DNA of 60,174 nucleotides from SM23-28-2 sp964512285 (GTDB taxonomy: Bacteria; Chloroflexota; Dehalococcoidia; SM23-28-2): contig CAZEJO010000008.1 in NCBI GenBank assembly GCA_964512285.1, forward strand, positions 1-60,174, read 5' to 3'. The notes below the pieces were generated by a model. That model saw nothing but the letters and a program-made list of their open reading frames with translations. It had not been told where the DNA came from and did not search any database. Shown here piece after piece: positions 43,068-51,674 of the stretch (position 1 is its first letter; each line of letters opens with the position of its first letter). Position numbers and translations under genes: made by a program.

Positions 43068-44150
43068 CTAGGGGGAGGTTACCTCCACCACCCGCTTGAT
43101 GTCCTGCGATGACCGCTCCAGGGCCTCGGCAAAGCGCTCAATTGGATAGCGGCTGGTGATCATGCGGGAGAGAACGCCCGGCCAGCGGGCCTCGATCTCC
43201 TGCAGGTGGCGGACACCCGCCTCGAAGTGACGGCGGTTAGCGTTCACCGTGCCGAAGACGGCCTTGTTCATCAGCACCATCTCCAGGTTGAGGTGGTCCG
43301 CCGCGATCTGGAGCGTCCTTGAGCCTCCGCTTACGCCGGTGAGACAGACGATGCCGTTGGGGCCGATCATGTCCATGGCGTCGAAGGCGAGAGGGCTGAA
43401 GCCGGTTGCCTCCACGACGATATCCAGAGGCCCGATCTCCCTCTCCAATTCATGACCAAGCGGCCGCTCCTCTGCGCAGATGAAGTTCGCCCCTATCGAT
43501 TCGGTCACGTCGCGCTTGATCTTCTGCTCAGACCGGTTGTAGATGTGAACCTCGACGTTCTCCAGGCGCAGGGCCATCGCAGCCAGAAGACCTATCGTTC
43601 CCGCGCCCAGCACCATCGCTCGCTGGGGCTGCCACACCATACGGGACTGGATCCGCTTGATCTGCTCGACTGCCTTCTCCACGATGGACAGAGGTTCCAG
43701 CAGGACGGCGAACGGCGACAGCTCCTGCGAGACCTCCACCAGGAACTTCGGCGCCTCCACGTAGAGTTCGGCCAGGAACCCGTGGCGTCCCTTGATGCCT
43801 CGCTCCGTGTACTGGCCGTTCAGGCACATGTCCCACTCGTCTGCGGCGCAGTTGCGGCAGGGCACGGGGTCCGGCCGCCGAACGATGGCCACGACCCAGT
43901 CGCCGGGGGAGAGCCCTTCGGCGCCAGCGGTCACCTCTTGGACCTGGCCCAGCGACTCGTGGCCGATGATCAGGTAGTCTTCGCCAGGCGGCGCCTCCCC
44001 GTACTGACCCTCGAGGATCTCGATGTCGGTTCCGTCCAGTCCCACCTGGCGCACCCGGACGAGGACTTCGCCCCGCTGGGGCTGCGGGTCAGGTACCTCT
44101 GCAAGTCGGCCGCTTCCTTGTTCTCTGGGGGTGACAATCACTGCTCTCAT
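43068..44150 (-). CDS. Zinc-type dehydrogenase, glucose 1-dehydrogenase-like
   Basis: 360 residues from ATG 44150 (AGGAG eight bases upstream). GHESLGQV is the zinc-ligand segment of medium-chain dehydrogenases. PCRNCAADEWDMC supplies structural Cys, and MVLGAGTIGLLAAMAL is the Rossmann nucleotide-binding turn. VGLDGTDIEI puts Asp where most family members have the catalytic Cys, as in some archaeal and halophilic glucose dehydrogenases. The end (RYPIERFAEALE) is typical of that group. The substrate is an aldose, probably glucose, but other sugars are possible. Confidence 0.78.
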   Translation of the reverse strand: MRAVIVTPREQGSGRLAEVPDPQPQRGEVLVRVRQVGLDGTDIEILEGQYGEAPPGEDYLIIGHESLGQVQEVTAGAEGLSPGDWVVAIVRRPDPVPCRNCAADEWDMCLNGQYTERGIKGRHGFLAELYVEAPKFLVEVSQELSPFAVLLEPLSIVEKAVEQIKRIQSRMVWQPQRAMVLGAGTIGLLAAMALRLENVEVHIYNRSEQKIKRDVTESIGANFICAEERPLGHELEREIGPLDIVVEATGFSPLAFDAMDMIGPNGIVCLTGVSGGSRTLQIAADHLNLEMVLMNKAVFGTVNANRRHFEAGVRHLQEIEARWPGVLSRMITSRYPIERFAEALERSSQDIKRVVEVTSP

Positions 44151-44506
44151 GGTGTGGTCTCCTGACCGCCAGTGTCGAGGGCACGCTTTGGCTATGAGTG
44201 ACAAGATATTAGCACAGCGACGCGCGCCGTCAAGGTTCTGGGCGAGTGCACTCATGCATCGTGACCGGCTCTTTGCCTGGCTGCGATACTGACGCCCTCC
44301 AGCCAGGGCCATATTAGGCGAATAATCCGCGGAAAACTCTGTAACATTCGCTGGCATGGCCCGTCTTTCATTGCAGGCAGAATCTGTTTCAGCCATAACG
44401 TTGGGTCCCCTTCCCTTGGCCGGGGAAAAAGTGTCTGCCGGTGGGATACTCCACCGGCAGACACTCTTTTGCTCAGTGATGATTTAGGCTCTGGCCTTTG
44501 TTTCTC
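44151..44506. other. 356-bp gap between the dehydrogenase and the methyltransferase
   Basis: Contains the strong hairpin terminator at 44430-44465. The rest, upstream of the dehydrogenase on the minus strand, holds no ORF with a good ribosome binding site. No promoter pair stands out. Confidence 0.5.
44430..44465 (-). terminator. Strong Rho-independent terminator for the methyltransferase gene
   Basis: A perfect 15-bp stem, AGTGTCTGCCGGTGG (44430-44444) with its complement at 44451-44465 and a six-base loop. On the minus strand it is followed by TTTTTCCCC, 41 bp past the methyltransferase stop. The plus strand also has CTCTTTTG after the stem, so it may act both ways. Confidence 0.88.
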
Positions 44507-45232
44507 TTAAGACGTGGGGCGAATTTTGGCGATCAAGAAGGCAGCGTGGACGGTGTCCAGCTTGCACGTGAGGCGGGGTAGTTGGGGTGGAAGGGGGTAG
44601 TAGCCGGCGAATGTTAGGCGCTCTATCCAGAAGCCGTGATAGTGGCATAGTTCTGCCAAGCCCTGAAAGCTGAAGACGAGCATACGGCTATCGCTCTGAG
44701 AGGGATGGTGCATCGCCTGCAGTGGCTCGGAGGCAACATCCATCTTGGTTTCGTTCGATACGGGCACTGGCACAGCCTCCATTCCTAGGGGCAGGGAGAA
44801 GCGGCTGTGCCAACTGGCCAGGTTGTTGATGGAGAGGATAGCGTAGCCGTCGGGGCGAAGCACCCGTTTGACCTCCTCAAGGAAGAGATCGATGTTGATC
44901 AGGTGCTCGATGATCTGGTCGGCGTGAACGATGTTGAAGAAACAGCTCTTGTAGGGCAGTGGGGCGTTGAGGTCGCTCTTGGTGACGATGACCCCTCGGT
45001 CGGTGGCGTCCTCGATGCGGTCGTAGGCGCAGTCGATGCCGTAGGCCTCCGACACGCGGGCACGGCAGGCAACCTGGACGGTGAACTCGCCATCGCCGCA
45101 GCCGCAGTCTAGAAGGCGGCCGTGGGCGCGGGGTTCAATGACATCCAGGATCGCTTCCTTGTTGGTCCGCTCGCTCTGCCTGTAGACTCTGTGTAGATAC
45201 GCAATTTCTTTCCTTCCCATGTGAACAGTCAA
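44507..45232 (-). CDS. Class I SAM-dependent methyltransferase
   Basis: 241 residues. GRLLDCGCGDGEFTVQVA is the SAM-binding motif I, with SEAYGIDCAYD as motif II and FFNIVHADQIIEHLINIDLF as the post-motif region common in small-molecule and lipid methyltransferases. The start is ambiguous: TTG 45232 with GGAGGG 12 bases upstream, or ATG 45220 with poorer spacing. It is monocistronic, divergent from the first MFS gene, and closed by the strong terminator. Confidence 0.8.
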   Translation of the reverse strand: MTVHMGRKEIAYLHRVYRQSERTNKEAILDVIEPRAHGRLLDCGCGDGEFTVQVACRARVSEAYGIDCAYDRIEDATDRGVIVTKSDLNAPLPYKSCFFNIVHADQIIEHLINIDLFLEEVKRVLRPDGYAILSINNLASWHSRFSLPLGMEAVPVPVSNETKMDVASEPLQAMHHPSQSDSRMLVFSFQGLAELCHYHGFWIERLTFAGYYPLPPQLPRLTCKLDTVHAAFLIAKIRPTS

Positions 45233-45394
45233 GAGAATCGCAGCCCTCCTTGTAGCAGACCTCCTGTGCAGGCAGAGGCTGAGGTCATGATCGGCCGTAA
45301 GTCTGACAGTAAGAATGACGGTACGTTGGCTTCGCCTGTTACCGCTCGAAAGTTAAAACTGGCGACGTGTCGCCGTATCTGAACAGGGCGAAGG

Positions 45395-45423
45395 TTGGCT
45401 GTGAGAGACGGGGCGGCTATCAT
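45395..45423 (+). promoter_or_regulatory. Promoter copy 1, TTGGCT-17-TATCAT
   Basis: -35 TTGGCT (45395-45400), 17-bp spacer, -10 TATCAT (45418-45423), 24 bp from the -10 start to ATG 45442. The same promoter with near-identical flanks recurs 1431 and 2862 bp downstream. Confidence 0.7.
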
Positions 45424-45441
45424 CTAACCTGTACTGAGATG

Positions 45442-46764
45442 ATGGAGAGGGCAACTTCTACGCTGGTTCGGGCAGTGCCTTTCTACTACGGCTGGTGGGT
45501 GGCCGTCGCCGCGGCTGGCATCATAATGGTCGCCAGCGCCTCGCCCCTGTACGTTTTCAGCGCCCTGATTGAGCCTCTGGAAGATGAGTTCGGCTGGTCG
45601 CGAGCGGCTATCGGTGCCGGTCCGTCCATCGGCGCGGTCATGTTTGGGTTGAGTACCCCCATAGCCGGCTACCTAGTGGACCGTATCGGTGTGCGCCGCC
45701 TGCTGGTGGTGGGCGTGCTGCTGGTGGGCGGCGGCAACATCTTGATCAGCCAGATTCAGGCCCTCTGGCACTTTTACATCGCCGTGACGCTTATTGGCGT
45801 CGGCATGAGCCTGGCTGGCCTGCCAGTGTGCGCAGTAGCCGTCGCTCACTGGTTTGCGAAAAGGCGTGGGCGCGCTCTGGGCATCGTGAGCGCTGGCGCT
45901 GGGGCAACCGGGATCATGGTGGTGCTGACCCCCTTGCTAGTAGCTCTCTTCGACGGCCGCGCTGGTGTGATGGTGCTGGGCATCATCCAGTTGATCATCT
46001 GCATTCCTCTCGCCTTGACAGTGCGCGACCGGCCGGAGGAGATCGGCCTTCTGCCCGATGGTGAGCCTCTTGCCCCAGGCGAGGCATCGGCCAGCCCCTC
46101 GCCGGAGACGGTGGAGAGGGAAGGTGGGCAAAGCGGCATGGAGCAGCCGCAGGAGCTTACCCTAGGCCAGGCGCTGCGGGCGCGCTCTTTCTGGCTACTG
46201 GCGCCGGCTCTGGTTCTGACCTGGGTGGGCAGCTTGGCGGTCATCGTCCACTTGATACCTTACCTCGATGAATCGGGGGGCTTCACAGAGGAAGGGGCTG
46301 CACTCATCGCGATGGGCATCCCCTTCGGCAGCCTGATAGGGAGGCTGGGCTTTGGCTGGCTGGCCGACTACATGAACAAGCGCTGGCTGCTGACGGCGGC
46401 TTGGATCCTGCAGGGTTCGGGCATCCTTATCTTCGCTGCTGTGCACAGCCCCTGGCAGGCCATCATATTCCTGATTGTGTTCACCCCCGGCTATGGTGGT
46501 GCCATTACCATGTTGCCCGCTCTCCTGTCAGAGTATTTTGGGCTGCGGGCCCTTGGCGGCATCCAGGGGCTGCTTTGGGGCTCAGGTACGCTTGGCGGCT
46601 TTCTTGGGCCGATCTTGGCTGGAGTGGTCTACGATGGGGTGGATAGCTATCGGCCTACCTTTCTCGTAATGGGGCTGGCTGCCTTGACTGCCGTCGTACT
46701 GATCCAGATGATGGGCAGACCGCGAGCCTCGGCGGGGGAGCCGACCGGCGCGCCTGCGGCCTAG
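45442..46764 (+). CDS. MFS permease 1 (FYYGWW-type, OFA/monocarboxylate-like)
   Basis: 440 residues with 12 spans. FYYGWWVAVAA opens span 1, FGWSRAAIGAGPS lies after it, and YLVDRIGVRRLLVVG is the MFS motif A loop (D-R-x-G-x-R). The KRRGRALGIVSAGAGATG loop and a central hydrophilic link (PDGEPLAPGEASASP) separate the two halves. This group includes oxalate/formate and monocarboxylate carriers, but the substrate here is unknown. ATG 45442 was preferred over 45439 because it aligns with paralogue 2 residue for residue. Confidence 0.86.
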   Translation: MERATSTLVRAVPFYYGWWVAVAAAGIIMVASASPLYVFSALIEPLEDEFGWSRAAIGAGPSIGAVMFGLSTPIAGYLVDRIGVRRLLVVGVLLVGGGNILISQIQALWHFYIAVTLIGVGMSLAGLPVCAVAVAHWFAKRRGRALGIVSAGAGATGIMVVLTPLLVALFDGRAGVMVLGIIQLIICIPLALTVRDRPEEIGLLPDGEPLAPGEASASPSPETVEREGGQSGMEQPQELTLGQALRARSFWLLAPALVLTWVGSLAVIVHLIPYLDESGGFTEEGAALIAMGIPFGSLIGRLGFGWLADYMNKRWLLTAAWILQGSGILIFAAVHSPWQAIIFLIVFTPGYGGAITMLPALLSEYFGLRALGGIQGLLWGSGTLGGFLGPILAGVVYDGVDSYRPTFLVMGLAALTAVVLIQMMGRPRASAGEPTGAPAA

Positions 46765-46825
46765 AGACGAGGGCGCACCCTTTTCCGCGCGCCTCCGAGG
46801 AGCGCTGGCTGAACGCGAGCGAGGG

Positions 46826-46854
46826 TTGGCTGCGAGAGACGGGCCGGCTATCAT
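46826..46854 (+). promoter_or_regulatory. Promoter copy 2, TTGGCT-17-TATCAT
   Basis: Located exactly 1431 bp after copy 1, with the same hexamers and spacer (-10 at 46849-46854) and again 24 bp before the ATG. The upstream flank (ACGAGGGCGCACCCTT) is shared with copy 3. Confidence 0.7.
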
Positions 46855-46872
46855 CTAACTTGTGTTGGGAGC

Positions 46873-48195
46873 ATGAAGCGACCAAGTTCTGTGCTGGCTC
46901 GGGTAGTGCCCTTCTACTACGGCTGGTGGGTGGTCATCGCCGCGGCCACCATCATACTCATCGCCAGCGCCGGGCCGCTATACCTTTTCGGCACCCTGGT
47001 CGATCCCCTGGAGGAGGAGTTTGGCTGGTCGCGCGCTGCTATCGGTGCTGGCCCCTCCATCGCCGCTCTGATGGCGGGGCTGACTGTGCCCGTGGCTGGC
47101 TATCTGGTGGACCGCGTCGGTGTGCGCCCCCTGCTGGTGGCGGGCGTGACGTTGGTGGGCGGCGGCTTCCTGGCCCTTAGCCAGATCCAGACGCTCTGGC
47201 AGTTCTACATCTCCGTAGCGGTTATCGCCATCGGCATGAGCCTGGCCGCGCTGCAGGTGTGCCAGGTAGCCATCGCTCACTGGTTTGTGAAAAGGCGGGG
47301 ACGCGCTCTGGGCATCTTGGGCGCGGGTGAGGGGGCAGCCGGCGTGATGGTGCTGCTGACGGCCTTGCTCATAGCTCTCTTCGAATGGCGCGCTGGCCTA
47401 ATGATCGTGGGCGTCGGCCAGTTGGCTATCTGCATGACTCTGGCTCTGACGGTGCGCCAGCGGCCGGAGGAGATGGGCCTCCTGCCGGATGGTGAGCCTT
47501 CCGGCCTGAGCCAGGCGTCGGGGAGCCCGCCGCCGGAGGCCGTGAACGGCCAAGCTGGGAGCAGTAGCATAGGGCCGGAGGAAGGGCTAACCATAGGCCA
47601 GGCGCTGCGGACACGCTCCTTCTGGCTGCTGACGTCGGCGCTGATTCTGGGCTGGATAGGTGCCTTGGCGATCATCGTCCATGTGATAGCTTACCTTGAC
47701 GAATCGGGCGGCTTCACCGAGGAAGGGGCTGCGCTCATCGCGATGGGCATCCCCTTCGGCAGCCTAGTGGGGAGAGTCGGCTTTGGCTGGCTGGCTGACT
47801 ACCTGAACAAGCGGTCGCTGCTGGCGACGGCCTGGACCCTGCAAGGCCTGGGCATCCTCATCTTCGCTGCCGTTCATAGTCCCTGGCAGGCCGTTGTGTT
47901 CCTGGTGGTGTTCGCCCCGGCCTTCGGTGGTGCCATTACCGTACTGCCCACTCTGCAGGCGGAGTATTTCGGCTTGCGCGCCTTTGGCACCATTCAGGGG
48001 CTTATGTGGGGCATGGCCACCTTGGCGCCGCTTGTTGGTCCGATCTTCGCCGGGGCGGTCTACGACATGGTGGATACCTATCGGCCCGCCTTCTTGATCA
48101 TGGGGCTGAGCGCTCTGGCGGCCGCCCCCGCTGTGCTGATGACACGAAGGCCGACCGCCTGGGCGGGGAAGCCGGCCGGCGCGCCTGCGGCCTAG
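46873..48195 (+). CDS. MFS permease 2 (paralogue of permease 1)
   Basis: 440 residues, the same length as permease 1 and similar throughout: RVVPFYYGWWVVIAA, FGWSRAAIGAGPS, YLVDRVGVRPLLVAG, WFVKRRGRALGILGAGEG and the shared GAALIAMGIPFGSL. The Arg of motif A (DRxGxR) is kept, followed by a Pro. The C-terminal WAGKPAGAPAA tail also matches permease 1 (SAGEPTGAPAA). Sequence and spacer identity indicate a recent tandem duplication. Substrate unknown. Confidence 0.86.
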   Translation: MKRPSSVLARVVPFYYGWWVVIAAATIILIASAGPLYLFGTLVDPLEEEFGWSRAAIGAGPSIAALMAGLTVPVAGYLVDRVGVRPLLVAGVTLVGGGFLALSQIQTLWQFYISVAVIAIGMSLAALQVCQVAIAHWFVKRRGRALGILGAGEGAAGVMVLLTALLIALFEWRAGLMIVGVGQLAICMTLALTVRQRPEEMGLLPDGEPSGLSQASGSPPPEAVNGQAGSSSIGPEEGLTIGQALRTRSFWLLTSALILGWIGALAIIVHVIAYLDESGGFTEEGAALIAMGIPFGSLVGRVGFGWLADYLNKRSLLATAWTLQGLGILIFAAVHSPWQAVVFLVVFAPAFGGAITVLPTLQAEYFGLRAFGTIQGLMWGMATLAPLVGPIFAGAVYDMVDTYRPAFLIMGLSALAAAPAVLMTRRPTAWAGKPAGAPAA

Positions 48196-48256
48196 AGACG
48201 AGGGCGCACCCTTCTCCGCGCGCCTCGGGAGAGCGCTGGCTGGATGCGGGCGAGGG

Positions 48257-48285
48257 TTGGCTGCGAGAGACGGGGCGGCTATCAT
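48257..48285 (+). promoter_or_regulatory. Promoter copy 3, TTGGCT-17-TATCAT
   Basis: Exactly 1431 bp after copy 2 (-10 at 48280-48285). Here the sequence diverges after the -10 region and the next start (TTG 48343) is 63 bp away. Confidence 0.65.
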
Positions 48286-48342
48286 CTAACTTGTGTTGAG
48301 AGCTGGCGGACGCCGGCTCTCTGGCCAAGTTAAGGAGCGGCC

Positions 48343-49623
48343 TTGTTCTACGGATGGTGGGTGGTCTTCGGCTCCGCCGGTATCATCTTTCTGACCGGCG
48401 GCACCTTCTTCTACGGCTTTGGAATGCTGATCACGCCCATGACCGAGGAGTTCGGCTGGTCGCGGGCCTCGATTGCCGGCGCCTTCTCGCTCAGGACAGA
48501 GCTTGGGGGAGTGTGGGCTCCTGTCGTTGGCTATCTGGTCGATCGGGTGGGACCCCGGCGCCTGCTGCTGACGGGGGTGTTCCTAGTCGGGACGGGTTTC
48601 ATTCTCCTCAGCCGCATCCAGGCGGTGTGGCAATTGTACGCCGTTGCGGCGCTGATCGCCATCGGCATAGGCGCTACCGCCGGCCCCGTAGCGATGGCAG
48701 CGGTCGCTTACTGGTTCCACAAGAAGCGGGGCCGGGCTTTGGCGTTGATGACGGTCGGCGGTGGCAGCAGCGGCGTGATGGTGGTAGTGCTGGCCGCGCT
48801 GATAGCTGCCTTCGATTGGCGCACGGCTCTGATCATCACGGGTTTCACCCAGTGGGTTGTCTGCATCCCGCTGGCCCTGATCGTGCGTAACCGGCCTCAG
48901 GACCTGGGCCTTCTGCCGGATGGCGAGCCTGTCCTCCCGGTTGGGCAACAAGCGGCCGCTGATGAACGTCAGGCCGCCTCGGCGGACGAGGTGGCCGCCT
49001 GTCAGGATGAGGGCCTCACCATGGGCCAGGCGCTAGGCAACCGCTCCTTCTGGTTGGTGGCCTCTGGCATGGGCCTGATCGGCTTGGGCAGCGTGGCCGT
49101 CATTGCCCATCAGGTCGCATTCCTGGAAGAAGAAATGGACTTTCCACCGCTGGTGGCCTCGCTGGCGCAGATGGCCGTGCCGATAGTGAGCCTGGCGGGC
49201 CGACTGGGCTTCGGCTGGCTGGCCGACTATGTGGACAAGCGAAAGGTGCTGGCCATAGCTTACCTTTTCATTGCTGTGGGCATCGTTCTGATGGCCACGG
49301 TTCAGAGTGCTTGGCAGGTTCCTCTGTACCTAATGATCTTCGCTCCGGGCTGGGGTGGCTCTATCTCCGTACGGCCAGCTCTTCAGGCGGAGTACTTTGG
49401 CCTGCGAGCCTTTGGCGGCATCCAGGGCCTGATGTACTTCGTAGCCGGTGTGGGTAGCTTCACTGGTCCCATCTTCGCTGGGGTGATCTACGACGTAACG
49501 GATAGCTATCGGCTCGCCTTCCTGATAGTGGGGCTGGTTGTGCTGGTGGCTGTCCCTGCTGTGCTGGCGGCGGGAAGGCCACGAACGGAAGCGGCGACGG
49601 TGTCGGTCGGCCGCGAGGGCTAG
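48343..49623 (+). CDS. MFS permease 3 (more diverged paralogue)
   Basis: 426 residues starting at TTG 48343, behind AAGGAGCGGCC with an in-frame TAA just upstream, so the protein starts directly at FYGWWVVFGSAG and lacks the short N-terminal arm of permeases 1 and 2. Motif A (YLVDRVGPRRLLLTG), HKKRGRALALMTVGGGSSG and the GLLPDGEP linker are kept. It is clearly related but less similar than the first two are to each other. It converges on pyrE with 10 bp between stops. Confidence 0.86.
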   Translation: MFYGWWVVFGSAGIIFLTGGTFFYGFGMLITPMTEEFGWSRASIAGAFSLRTELGGVWAPVVGYLVDRVGPRRLLLTGVFLVGTGFILLSRIQAVWQLYAVAALIAIGIGATAGPVAMAAVAYWFHKKRGRALALMTVGGGSSGVMVVVLAALIAAFDWRTALIITGFTQWVVCIPLALIVRNRPQDLGLLPDGEPVLPVGQQAAADERQAASADEVAACQDEGLTMGQALGNRSFWLVASGMGLIGLGSVAVIAHQVAFLEEEMDFPPLVASLAQMAVPIVSLAGRLGFGWLADYVDKRKVLAIAYLFIAVGIVLMATVQSAWQVPLYLMIFAPGWGGSISVRPALQAEYFGLRAFGGIQGLMYFVAGVGSFTGPIFAGVIYDVTDSYRLAFLIVGLVVLVAVPAVLAAGRPRTEAATVSVGREG

Positions 49624-49633
49624 GAATCGCTGC

Positions 49634-50188
49634 TCAGGTCTTCGTGAGGGCGACGTGCTGAGCGCAGAGAGGGCATTCGGCGGGGTCGTAGCTGGGCAGC
49701 TCGAGCGTCAGGCAGGCGAAGAAGGGCACGCCGAAGTCTGAGCGACCGGCGGTGCGATCTACCAGGACTGCCACCCCGATGGGCTCGCCTCCCTCGGCTC
49801 GTACCGCATCCAGAACGTCGCGGATGCTGCCGCCGGTGGTAAGAACATCGTCCACCACCAGCGTGCGCTCGCCTGGGGCCACCCGAAAGCCGCGGCCGAA
49901 GCGTCGTCCCTCCTCCACCTTCTCGGCGAAGATGCCCCTAACGCCCAACTGGCGGGCTACCTCGTAGCCGAGGATGATCCCGCCGGTGGTCGGCGCCGCC
50001 ACCAGTTGTACTCCCTGGGGGCGAAAGTGGTCGGCCATGAGACGACAGAGCCTTTCAGTGTGGGACGGTTGCTCCAAGAGGCGAAACTTCTCTACATACA
50101 TGGGGGAGTGGCGGCCGGAGGTCAGCAGGAAATGGCCATCGAGGATGGCCCCCACCTGCCGAAGCAGGGCCTCGATCTCATTCGCCAT
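49634..50188 (-). CDS. pyrE: Orotate phosphoribosyltransferase
   Basis: 184 residues. The PRPP-binding motif VVDDVLTTGGSI (about 112-123) and an N-terminal GHFLLTSGRHSP-like substrate loop identify OPRTase, which makes OMP from orotate and PRPP in pyrimidine synthesis. AEKVEEGRRFGRGF holds the flexible catalytic loop Lys. A CPLCAQH tail with a Cys pair is a little unusual. It overlaps the 3' end of lepB by 11 bp on the same strand, so the two are co-transcribed although the functions are unrelated. Confidence 0.9.
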   Translation of the reverse strand: MANEIEALLRQVGAILDGHFLLTSGRHSPMYVEKFRLLEQPSHTERLCRLMADHFRPQGVQLVAAPTTGGIILGYEVARQLGVRGIFAEKVEEGRRFGRGFRVAPGERTLVVDDVLTTGGSIRDVLDAVRAEGGEPIGVAVLVDRTAGRSDFGVPFFACLTLELPSYDPAECPLCAQHVALTKT

Positions 50189-50909
50189 CTTGGTCCCCTG
50201 AGTCCTCGTTGGCGAAGGAGAGGGAGTGGTTGGGAGCCATGCCCACGTCCGAGAGAGGCCAGTAGGAGAACCAGGTCTTGCCGATGATGCTCGATTCTTC
50301 GATGGGCCCGAACTGGCGCGAGTCGCTGCTGTTGTTGCGGTGGTCGCCCAGGACGAAGTAGTGACCCTCCTCGATGTACCAGGGGCCGCAGGGGCAGTTG
50401 GTGGCGCCTTGGGTATATGACTCGTTTATGGGTTCATCGTTAATGTAGACTACTCCACTGCGGATCTCCACTTTATCCCCGGGCACGCCGATGATCCGTT
50501 TGATGAAGTCGCGGTCTGGGTACTTGGGCGCCTCGAAGACCACCACATCACCCCGCTCGGGGCTACCGAACAGATGGTGGGTGGAGTTCTCGCCGGCGTC
50601 ATAGAAGGGGAGGAAGTCGAAGAGACCCATGTCGAACTGGGCGTAGGCCAGCTTGTTGACGATGATGTACTGGCCGTTGTCCAGGCTGGGGAGCATGCTG
50701 CGCCCTTCCACCTTGAAGTTCTGGACGGTGGCGCGGACGGCCAGGAAGATAAGCAGGGCCAGAAGGAGCGTCTCTACCACCTCCCGAAAGATGGTGAGGT
50801 AGCGCCGCCGTCGGTGCGGAGGAGGCGCCATCACCGGGGGCGGGGAAGGCGGTTCAAATAGCCGTTCTGGCGTCAGCCCTGGCTCTATCTGTCGAGGTTC
50901 CCACTGCAT
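50178..50909 (-). CDS. lepB: Signal peptidase I
   Basis: 243 residues. One membrane span at about 46-64 (VVETLLLALLIFLAVRATV) precedes the catalytic GRSMLPSL with the Ser nucleophile; DFIKRIIGVPGD holds the general-base Lys, and GDHRNNSSDSR is box E. It cleaves signal peptides on the outer face of the cytoplasmic membrane, and would process the secreted proteins in this window. The cytoplasmic N-terminus is Pro-rich (PPSPPPVMAPPPHRRRR). It is divergent from the sigma-factor gene. Confidence 0.92.
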   Translation of the reverse strand: MQWEPRQIEPGLTPERLFEPPSPPPVMAPPPHRRRRYLTIFREVVETLLLALLIFLAVRATVQNFKVEGRSMLPSLDNGQYIIVNKLAYAQFDMGLFDFLPFYDAGENSTHHLFGSPERGDVVVFEAPKYPDRDFIKRIIGVPGDKVEIRSGVVYINDEPINESYTQGATNCPCGPWYIEEGHYFVLGDHRNNSSDSRQFGPIEESSIIGKTWFSYWPLSDVGMAPNHSLSFANEDSGDQDGE

Positions 50910-51022
50910 GGCTACACTATGGAGAGTCCGAATGAATGCTCTCCCTTAGGATCCTAGTATACCAAATACAGATAACGCTGGCACGCGCTCAGAAGTTTCG
51001 CCGCACTCTTTCGTCCCTCTGC

Positions 51023-51028
51023 TAGAAT
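51023..51028 (+). promoter_or_regulatory. -10 hexamer TAGAAT before the ECF sigma gene
   Basis: TAGAAT is 47 bp before ATG 51075. The nearest -35-like TTCGCC (50998-51003) is 19 bp away, so the pair is weak. Confidence 0.35.
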
Positions 51029-51074
51029 AGCTCTGGGCCTGCTCAGAGGAGCGAAGCCCCGCTGAGGGAGGTCG

Positions 51075-51665
51075 ATGGTTATCGCCGACGAAGAACAGCT
51101 CGTCCAGAGCAGCCGGAAGGGGGACCTGGACGCTTTCAACGCTCTGGTGCAGGCCTACCAGCGCCAGGTCTATAACCTCTGTCTGCGGATGCTGGGCGCA
51201 GCGGCGGCTGAGGATGCGGCTCAGGAGGCTTTCACCACTGCCTACCGTCGCCTTGACAGCTTTCGAGGCGGCAACTTTCGGGCCTGGCTCCTGCGCATCG
51301 CCTCCAACATCTGTTGCGATGAACTGCGCCGCCACCGCAGCCGGCCGACAGCATCACTGGACGCGGCGCTGGAAGCGGGCTCGCCGGCGGATGTCCCCTC
51401 CCATCAGGCCGGACCGGAGGAAGAGACCCTGCGCAGCGAGTTGGGCCAGCATCTGCAGCAGGGGCTGGCCACCCTGCCGGCGGAGCAGCGGCTGGTGATC
51501 ATTCTCCGCGATATCCACGGCCTGAGCTACGAGGAACTGACAGAGACCCTGCACTGCTCCCTGGGGACGGTGAAGTCGCGCATCGCCCGTGGCCGCGCCA
51601 GGATGCGCGAGTACTTGATGGCGCGACGGGAACTTCTGCCTCGTCGGTTCCGTCATAAAGAGTGA
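51075..51665 (+). CDS. ECF-type RNA polymerase sigma factor
   Basis: 196 residues, ATG 51075 behind GAGGGAGG. Region 2 reads FNALVQAYQRQVYNLCLRML, then DAAQEAFTTAYRRLDSFRGG and FRAWLLRIASNICCDELRRH; region 4 reads LPAEQRLVIILRDIHGLSYE followed by LHCSLGTVKSRIARGRARMR. Both are standard for ECF sigma factors, with no other domain. The adjacent zinc-finger anti-sigma gene is its likely partner, and the downstream SIMPL genes its likely targets. Confidence 0.92.
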   Translation: MVIADEEQLVQSSRKGDLDAFNALVQAYQRQVYNLCLRMLGAAAAEDAAQEAFTTAYRRLDSFRGGNFRAWLLRIASNICCDELRRHRSRPTASLDAALEAGSPADVPSHQAGPEEETLRSELGQHLQQGLATLPAEQRLVIILRDIHGLSYEELTETLHCSLGTVKSRIARGRARMREYLMARRELLPRRFRHKE

Positions 51666-51674
51666 GGACTAGTG

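Noticed and set aside
45442..49623. Insertion sequence explanation for the repeated MFS spacers
   Set aside because: No transposase or terminal inverted repeats are present; the period fits a tandem duplication.
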